A stretch of 64,000 bases of DNA from Clostridia bacterium. GTDB lineage: Bacteria > Bacillota > Clostridia > Oscillospirales > Acutalibacteraceae. The stretch's first letter is position 1. Each line of letters opens with the position of its first letter. Location of the stretch: positions 38,519 to 102,518 of the forward strand of contig JAFYKZ010000022.1 in assembly GCA_017537365.1 (NCBI GenBank), in the 5' to 3' direction. Below the pieces are notes generated by a model, which worked only from the letters and a program-made list of their open reading frames with translations, searched no databases and was not told the DNA's origin. Shown piece by piece: positions 59,708-64,000 of the stretch. Both the position numbers and the translations under genes were made by a program.

Positions 59708-60265
59708 TTAAGCGCGCTCCATATATTCGCCGGTACGGGTATCAATTCTAACCATATCGCCTTCGTCAATAAACAAAGGAACACGGATTTCAGCACCGGT
59801 TTCAACAGTAGCGGGTTTAGTTGCGTTAGTTGCGGTGTTGCCTGCAAAACCAGGGTCGGTCTTGGTAACAGCGAGCTCTACAAATGTAGGAGGCTCCACA
59901 CCGAAAACATTACCCTTATAGGATAAAATTTTGCAAACCATATTTTCTTTTACGAACTTAAAGTTATCGCCAAGCTCACTTGCGTTAATCGGAACCATAT
60001 CATAGGTTTCCTGGTCCATAAAATAATAAAGGTCTCCATCGCTGTAAGAATATTCCATATCCTTGCGCTCAACAAAAGCTGTTGGGAATTTAGCGGTTGG
60101 GTTATAAGATTTTTCAATAACCGCGCCGGTAATTACATTTTTAATTTTTGTTCTAACGAAAGCGGCACCTTTACCTGGTTTTACATGTTGGAATTCAACA
60201 ACCTGAAGAACATTACCGTCTTCCTCAAAGGTTACGCCGTTTCTGAAATCGCCTGCACTAATCAT
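59708..60265 (-). CDS. efp: elongation factor P
   Basis: Rescues ribosomes stalled on polyproline. The 185-aa protein has the KOW-like domain '[39 protein letters not shown]', with Lys at the tip (PGKGA) where modification occurs, and two OB domains ending '[17 protein letters not shown]'. ATG 60265 lies 11 bases after GGAGG; the frame opens earlier with TTG at 60283, which overlaps that site. It has its own strong promoter. Confidence 0.96.
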   Translation of the reverse strand: MISAGDFRNGVTFEEDGNVLQVVEFQHVKPGKGAAFVRTKIKNVITGAVIEKSYNPTAKFPTAFVERKDMEYSYSDGDLYYFMDQETYDMVPINASELGDNFKFVKENMVCKILSYKGNVFGVEPPTFVELAVTKTDPGFAGNTATNATKPATVETGAEIRVPLFIDEGDMVRIDTRTGEYMERA

Positions 60266-60303
60266 ATTTTTATAATCCTCCAAAAAGCCATATTAGTACC
60301 TTT

Positions 60304-60332
60304 ATTATACTAATGTTTAAAGGATTTGTCAA
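60304..60332 (-). promoter_or_regulatory. SigA promoter of efp
   Basis: -35 TTGACA and -10 TATAAT with a 17-bp spacer; a full-consensus promoter. Confidence 0.87.
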
Positions 60333-60339
60333 GGACTTG

Positions 60340-60549
60340 TCAGTACTTAGGGGGGATTTTATTTTCGCAGTCGGTTTTTATTTGTTTTTTATTATACCCT
60401 TGCGCTATGGTGGGATACATATTTTTTGTGTTGGCGGTAGGTTGGATATTATAAGTGCCGTAGCAGTTGATTATTTCTTCAACCGTTTCAGGATTGCCTG
60501 TCTCAAAAGCTTTAACCGAAATTTCTTTATCTTTCTTTTTTCTTTTCAT
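60340..60549 (-). CDS. 69-aa hypothetical protein
   Basis: A small hydrophilic protein: a basic start (MKRKKKDKE), a middle 'ETVEEIINCYGTYNIQPTANT' and a Lys-rich end. GAGGTGA lies 4-10 bases before the ATG, the main reason to accept it. I know no family. It lies between efp and the divergent spoIIE, and its 3' end touches the efp promoter. Confidence 0.55.
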   Translation of the reverse strand: MKRKKKDKEISVKAFETGNPETVEEIINCYGTYNIQPTANTKNMYPTIAQGYNKKQIKTDCENKIPPKY

Positions 60550-60664
60550 TTTATCACCTCAGAATTATTTTATCCAAATGTTTTGTTACATAAAATTTTA
60601 AAATATTTCCAAATATAGTCTTTTTTTACAACGCACTGCGACAAAAATCTGAATTTTCAAGAGG

Positions 60665-60670
60665 TATAAT
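60665..60670 (+). promoter_or_regulatory. possible spoIIE promoter (-10)
   Basis: TATAAT, with no good -35 at 17 bp. TGCGACA (60637-60643), one base from a reversed Spo0A box TTCGACA, lies about 21 bp upstream. In Bacillus spoIIE is transcribed by SigA with Spo0A and an over-long spacer, so this layout is suggestive only. Confidence 0.4.
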
Positions 60671-60716
60671 TAATATCGGTATTACATATAATAATAGTTT
60701 ACGGACGGTGCTTAAA

Positions 60717-63026
60717 ATGAAAGACACGGTTAAAATCACGAGCAAAATTGAAAATTATTCCGTAAAGGAGCTTTTGTATGCTTCGGCAATGCATTTTTTA
60801 ATCTTTGCGGTTAGTTTTACAGCTTGCAAATCGGTGGTGCTTGGCAGACTTTTGCCCTTTGGTTTGGGATTTCTTGCGGGTTCAGGTGTAACATTTCTGC
60901 CGGCGGCGGCTCTCGGTGGATTTATGGGATATTTTATTCCTGCGGTGGGCAATAGCGGTTTCAGGTATATTGCGGGAATTTTCGCTTTGCTTGCAATAAA
61001 GCTTTTGCTAAGCTCATATAAAAAATTGGTTTCCTCGCCTTATTTTTCGGCAGGTATGGCAATACTTGTAAGCTCATTTACTTCGGCGGTGGCGCTTAAA
61101 GGCTTGCAGATTAATTTTATCGACCTTTTAACCGAGGCTCTGCTTTGCGGAAGCTTTGCTTATTTTACCGCCTGTTGCTTTAAAATTCCTTTTCATAAAT
61201 CGGTAGGACTGACACATTTAGAACTCGCCGAGCTTTTAACGGTTATAAGTATTCTCTTAACAGGTGCTTCCGCGATTTCGGTAAACGGAGTATCTCTGGG
61301 CAGAATTCTAGGCTTTTTACTTTTGCTTGTGGCTTCTAAGTACGGCGGCGTTTTAGCGGGTAGTGTTTCGGCTGTTTCTTTATCGTTTAGTTTGATGTTA
61401 ACAGGAACTTCGCCTGAGGTATGTGTTAGTTTAGCTTTTGCGGGATTAGCGCTTGGAATTTTCAGCGTTTTAGGAAAATATGTTCAAATGTTAACTCTTT
61501 TAATCTTTTCTTTTTTGGGAACGGTTTCTTCGGGAGATATGGAGATTGTTTCAAGAACTATTATTGAAACAATTTTGGCTTGTGCGCTGTTTTTAAGTCT
61601 GCCAAGAAAGCTTGGTATATATATAGGTAAGGTTATATCGAGCGGACCTCGGCTTGCAAGCAACATAAATGTCAGAAAATCGGTTGCTATGAGGCTTGAA
61701 TTAGCGTCAGGCGCGCTATCTGATGTTTCGCAAACGGTTGAACAGGTATCAAAAGAGCTTTCTAAAATCAATTCACCCGATTTCAGTCGGGTTTTAATGG
61801 CGGTTGAACAGGATGCCTGCGCGGGTTGTAAGCTAAGAGTTCATTGTTGGGAAAGCCGACGGGACGATACGATAAATGCAATTTTGGAAATGACTAAGGC
61901 TGTAAAACAGGGGGAATGTTCACCCGAAACCTCCGCACCTGATGAGTTTAAGGGACGGTGCCTTCGAAATTCCAGAGTTGGAAATGCAACCTATAAAAGA
62001 TATTCAGATTATGCTTCCAGAATTGCGGCGGAAAACCGCATAGACGAGGTGCGCTCAGTGGTGTCTGAGCAGTTTAGCGGAATTTCCGAAATGCTTTATG
62101 ATTTAAGTCTTGATTTTAAAGCCGATGAACAGTTTGATTCCTCTGCCGCAGAAATTGCCGTTTCGGCTTTAAAGGGATTGGATATCAGGGTTAGCGAGGC
62201 GGCGGCGAGAATTGATAAATTCGGCAGAATGACCTTGGAATTCAAGCTTAAAAAAACGCCCGAGCTTGTGATTAACAAGCTTGGCGTTATGAAAACCTTG
62301 TCGGTTGCTTGCGAGAGAGATTTTGATATACCTCAGGTTAGCGAAACAGGAGGCGATATTTTTATAACCATAAATGAATACGCGGCTTTAAGGGTTGATT
62401 TCGGGGCGGAGCAGATTTGCGCCGATGGGTCGAGTATGTGCGGCGATGCATATAAATATTTTTATGATGGCAGAGGTCATTTCATAATGGTGTTAAGCGA
62501 CGGAATGGGAACAGGCGGCAGAGCCGCGGTAGACGGTGCGATGGCATCAGGTCTTATGAGCAGACTTTTAAAAGCGGGCTTTGGTTACGATTGCTCGCTT
62601 AGAATTTTAAATTCTTCTATGCTTTTTAAGTCTACCGATGAATCCTTGGCAACGGTGGATATAGCGAGTGTTGATTTATATACGGGAGACACATATTTAT
62701 ATAAAGCGGGTGCCGCGCCAACCTTAGTCAGAAGGTCGGGCAGAACGGGGAAAGCCGAAAGCCGTTCCTTACCGGCGGGAATTTTAAAGGATATAGGGTT
62801 TGACAGGGCAACCCTTAAATGCAAAACAGGGGATATAATACTCTTGATGTCCGACGGAGTTTGTGCCGACGGCATAGATTGGATCAGAGCCGAGCTTGAA
62901 GCCTGGCAAAACGGCTCGGCGCAAGAGCTGGCTGAAAGAATTGGCGAATGCGCGCGAAGAAGAGCATCTGCCGACCGCCGCGACGATATAACCGTTTTAA
63001 CCGCGATACTTGAAAAACGATATTGA
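60717..63026 (+). CDS. spoIIE: stage II sporulation protein E phosphatase
   Basis: The PP2C-type serine phosphatase that activates SigF in the forespore. The roughly 769-aa protein has an N-terminal membrane region of about ten spans (about 20-305), a regulatory middle (about 310-560) with 'DACAGCKLRVHCWE', and the C-terminal PP2C domain with 'MVLSDGMGTGGRA', 'LMSDGV' and 'RRDDITVLTAI' metal-binding aspartates. ATG 60717 lies after GGACGGTG; the frame also opens at GTG 60708 inside that site. A terminator follows. Confidence 0.95.
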   Translation: MKDTVKITSKIENYSVKELLYASAMHFLIFAVSFTACKSVVLGRLLPFGLGFLAGSGVTFLPAAALGGFMGYFIPAVGNSGFRYIAGIFALLAIKLLLSSYKKLVSSPYFSAGMAILVSSFTSAVALKGLQINFIDLLTEALLCGSFAYFTACCFKIPFHKSVGLTHLELAELLTVISILLTGASAISVNGVSLGRILGFLLLLVASKYGGVLAGSVSAVSLSFSLMLTGTSPEVCVSLAFAGLALGIFSVLGKYVQMLTLLIFSFLGTVSSGDMEIVSRTIIETILACALFLSLPRKLGIYIGKVISSGPRLASNINVRKSVAMRLELASGALSDVSQTVEQVSKELSKINSPDFSRVLMAVEQDACAGCKLRVHCWESRRDDTINAILEMTKAVKQGECSPETSAPDEFKGRCLRNSRVGNATYKRYSDYASRIAAENRIDEVRSVVSEQFSGISEMLYDLSLDFKADEQFDSSAAEIAVSALKGLDIRVSEAAARIDKFGRMTLEFKLKKTPELVINKLGVMKTLSVACERDFDIPQVSETGGDIFITINEYAALRVDFGAEQICADGSSMCGDAYKYFYDGRGHFIMVLSDGMGTGGRAAVDGAMASGLMSRLLKAGFGYDCSLRILNSSMLFKSTDESLATVDIASVDLYTGDTYLYKAGAAPTLVRRSGRTGKAESRSLPAGILKDIGFDRATLKCKTGDIILLMSDGVCADGIDWIRAELEAWQNGSAQELAERIGECARRRASADRRDDITVLTAILEKRY

Positions 63027-63046
63027 TTATGGCGATATAAAAAATT

Positions 63047-63072
63047 AAAGGCTAGGGATTTCCTAGCCTTTT
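63047..63072 (+). terminator. terminator after spoIIE
   Basis: Stem AAAGGCTAGG/CCTAGCCTTT with a short loop and T-tail, between convergent genes. Confidence 0.85.
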
Positions 63073-63073
63073 G

Positions 63074-63553
63074 CTAATCGGTATAAAAACAATCCTCTTT
63101 CCATTTTTGAGGGTTAGTGTCGATATAATTCCAGATTTTCAAATAATCCTTTTCGCCGCGGATTATATGGTCGTGAAACGAGCGTTGCCAGAGTGTATCA
63201 CCATATTTATTATCAGTAAACGATTTAAACCGACCTATTATATCATACACTTGTAGGGGAGGGTCTCCGTGCCCTCCCGTTTGATTATTAATAATTAAAT
63301 GTATATGATTAGGCATAATAATATATTTGTCTACCAATACACCCTTATAATTACTATCAATATATTCTATTGACTGTTTCACAATTTCACCGATTGTGGT
63401 TAATTTGATTGACGGGAGGGCACAGAGACCCTCCCCTACGATATCACATAATAATTTTTGTTTTTTATAGGTGCAAATGGTTATAAAATAGGCACCTTCA
63501 TTACTATAATCATAATTTTTCAACCTTGTTGGTTTGCGGTTTGGTAAATTCAT
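63074..63553 (-). CDS. REP-associated tyrosine transposase (RAYT, Y1/IS200-like)
   Basis: A 159-aa single-strand DNA transposase of the Y1 HUH family. It begins 'RKPTRLKNYDYSNEGAYFITICTYKK', has the HUH motif MPNHIHLII (about 82-90) and the C-terminal 'LWQRSFHDHIIRGEKDYLKIWNYIDTNPQKW' with the catalytic Tyr in DYLKIW. Two REP units are embedded in frame: they encode residues around 38-47 (VGEGLCALPS) and 93-101 (TGGHGDPPL). It starts 2 bases after the XRE stop, so the two share a message. No ends of a mobile IS are seen around it. Confidence 0.87.
   Translation of the reverse strand: MNLPNRKPTRLKNYDYSNEGAYFITICTYKKQKLLCDIVGEGLCALPSIKLTTIGEIVKQSIEYIDSNYKGVLVDKYIIMPNHIHLIINNQTGGHGDPPLQVYDIIGRFKSFTDNKYGDTLWQRSFHDHIIRGEKDYLKIWNYIDTNPQKWKEDCFYTD
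63253..63279 (+). repeat. REP unit inside the RAYT gene (copy 1)
   Basis: GTAGGGGAGGGTCTCCGTGC then CCTCCCG, matching the palindrome at 539-576. It is translated on the minus strand. Confidence 0.85.
63413..63439 (-). repeat. REP unit inside the RAYT gene (copy 2, inverted)
   Basis: The reverse complement of copy 1 with one or two changes (CTCTGTGCC for CTCCGTGCC). Both copies stay in frame. Confidence 0.85.
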
Positions 63554-63555
63554 TT

Positions 63556-63762
63556 TTATTTTTCGTCTTTAATAAATTCTGCAATATCTTCAATTCTACA
63601 ATTTAATACAGAACATAGTTTATCTATTGTTTTAGTCTCCACATTTTCGTTCGCTTTTAGTCTTCTTATGGTTTTGCTATCGATGCCGCACTTTTCACGC
63701 AATTTATAGGTAGAAAAACCTTTTTCTTTCATCGTAATCCATAATTTATCAAAAACTATCAT
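63556..63762 (-). CDS. small XRE-family regulator (HTH_26-like)
   Basis: A 68-aa Cro/C1-type DNA-binding protein: 'GFSTYKLREKCGIDSKTIRRLKANENVETKTIDKLCSVLNCRIEDIAEF'. Nearly the whole protein is the helix-turn-helix domain. AAGGGGG lies 8 bases before the ATG. It is the first gene of an XRE-RAYT operon and is divergent from a SLOG gene. Palindromes in the shared gap are likely its operators. Confidence 0.85.
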   Translation of the reverse strand: MIVFDKLWITMKEKGFSTYKLREKCGIDSKTIRRLKANENVETKTIDKLCSVLNCRIEDIAEFIKDEK

Positions 63763-63774
63763 AAAACAACCCCC

Positions 63775-63830
63775 TTGACATTTATTATTATGGGGGTTAT
63801 AATCTCAAATATTAAGGGGATATAATCCCC
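63775..63830 (+). promoter_or_regulatory. promoter and palindromic operators of the third SLOG gene
   Basis: -35 TTGACA (63775-63780), 17 bp, -10 TATAAT (63798-63803). Two related palindromes overlap or follow the -10: GGGGGTTATAATCTC (63792-63806) and GGGGATATAATCCCC (63816-63830), centred 24 bp apart. They are placed to repress the SLOG gene and perhaps the divergent XRE. Confidence 0.72.
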
Positions 63831-63846
63831 ACAAGGAGAATGTATT

Positions 63847-64000
63847 ATGATTAAACGAGTTGTTATTGCAGGTTGCAGAGATTATAATAATTATAGCGAA
63901 GCGAAAGAATTTATTGATATATGTTTATCTAATGTTCGAAAAGAAAATAATATTGTTATTGTTTCAGGTGGTGCAAAAGGAGCAGACGCGATTGGAGAGC
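63847..64000 (+). CDS. SLOG-family protein, YspA/DUF2493-like (partial, cut by window end)
   Basis: Only the first 51 codons are inside the window: IKRVVIAGCRDYNNY, 'EAKEFIDICLSNVRKENN', SGGAKGADAIGE. It is a close paralogue of the gene at 49401; the DNA is also nearly the same across this part, which points to a recent duplication or transfer. AAGGAG lies 10 bases before the ATG. It sits behind a consensus promoter with two palindromes and is divergent from XRE-RAYT. Confidence 0.85.
   Translation, partial: MIKRVVIAGCRDYNNYSEAKEFIDICLSNVRKENNIVIVSGGAKGADAIGE

Noticed and set aside
63074..64000. Complete IS200/IS605 insertion sequence
   Set aside because: No subterminal hairpin ends or tnpB are seen; the gene type is RAYT and it is in an operon with a regulator.

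Overview
The window looks like chromosome from a low-GC, anaerobic, endospore-forming member of the Clostridia. An origin of replication lies inside it. The sporulation genes spoIIE, spoIIP, gpr and spoVAE, the AT-rich codon use, AGGAGG-type ribosome binding sites and SigA promoters with 17-bp spacing all fit this. A gut Oscillospirales/Ruminococcaceae-like organism is my best guess from gene style (peptidase U32, CD1247-type protein, solo CofE-like protein, REP-like palindromes), but that placement is inference.

Layout. 0-0.6 kb: a SLOG-fold gene followed by palindromic REP-like units. 0.7-9.6 kb: one minus-strand pyrimidine operon, pyrC-carB-pyrK-pyrD-pyrF-pyrE-pyrB-pyrI. It makes UMP from carbamoyl phosphate and lacks carA. 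9.7-15.6 kb: ACT protein plus phenylacetate-CoA ligase, an odd zinc-ribbon membrane protein, an AI-2E family permease, and a Na+-pump decarboxylase beta subunit with a 50-aa partner behind a yybP-ykoY-like riboswitch. 15.7-23.5 kb (plus strand): rarA, ydbS-ydbT, spoVAE, parA-parB with a near-perfect parS, a DMT transporter, bioY and a PAP2 phosphatase. 23.5-28.3 kb: a small membrane protein, tRNA-Leu, peptidase U32, and gpr/spoIIP with a hidden 64-aa membrane ORF. 28.4-37.2 kb: dnaA, oriC, dnaN, yaaA, recF, remB, gyrB, gyrA. 37.3-42.7 kb: CPBP protease, TetR-ABC exporter, a fold-back repeat, glnA.

43.0-49.2 kb is the least ordinary block. It carries a VanY-like lipoprotein, a two-AAA-module ATPase with Cys-rich N-terminus, a membrane NERD protein, a repeat-rich lipoprotein and a LacX-like epimerase, and it is bounded by inverted copies of a ~88-bp repeat. 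49.2-49.8 kb holds a second SLOG gene behind a long structured leader that ends in a terminator. 50.1-60.3 kb (minus strand): XRE, DUF4097-DUF1700-PadR, a GMP synthetase lacking its amidotransferase domain, a CofE-like protein, a sugar-type ABC ATPase, rsuA, DUF4830, ispF-ispD, a CD1247-type protein with a Cys-Asp microsatellite, and efp. 60.7-64 kb: spoIIE, then an XRE-RAYT operon divergent from a third SLOG gene cut by the window end.

Main points for follow-up: (1) the leader RNA before the 49.4-kb SLOG gene; (2) a RAYT transposase whose own coding sequence contains two REP units, with the same REP family scattered next to SLOG genes and used as terminators; (3) the repeat-bounded AAA/NERD/lipoprotein block; (4) a Mn2+-type riboswitch in front of a Na+-pump subunit; (5) an 82-nt leader shared by two distant envelope-protein genes; (6) a small ORF that seems to start with ATC. 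No CRISPR array, rRNA or prophage was seen.
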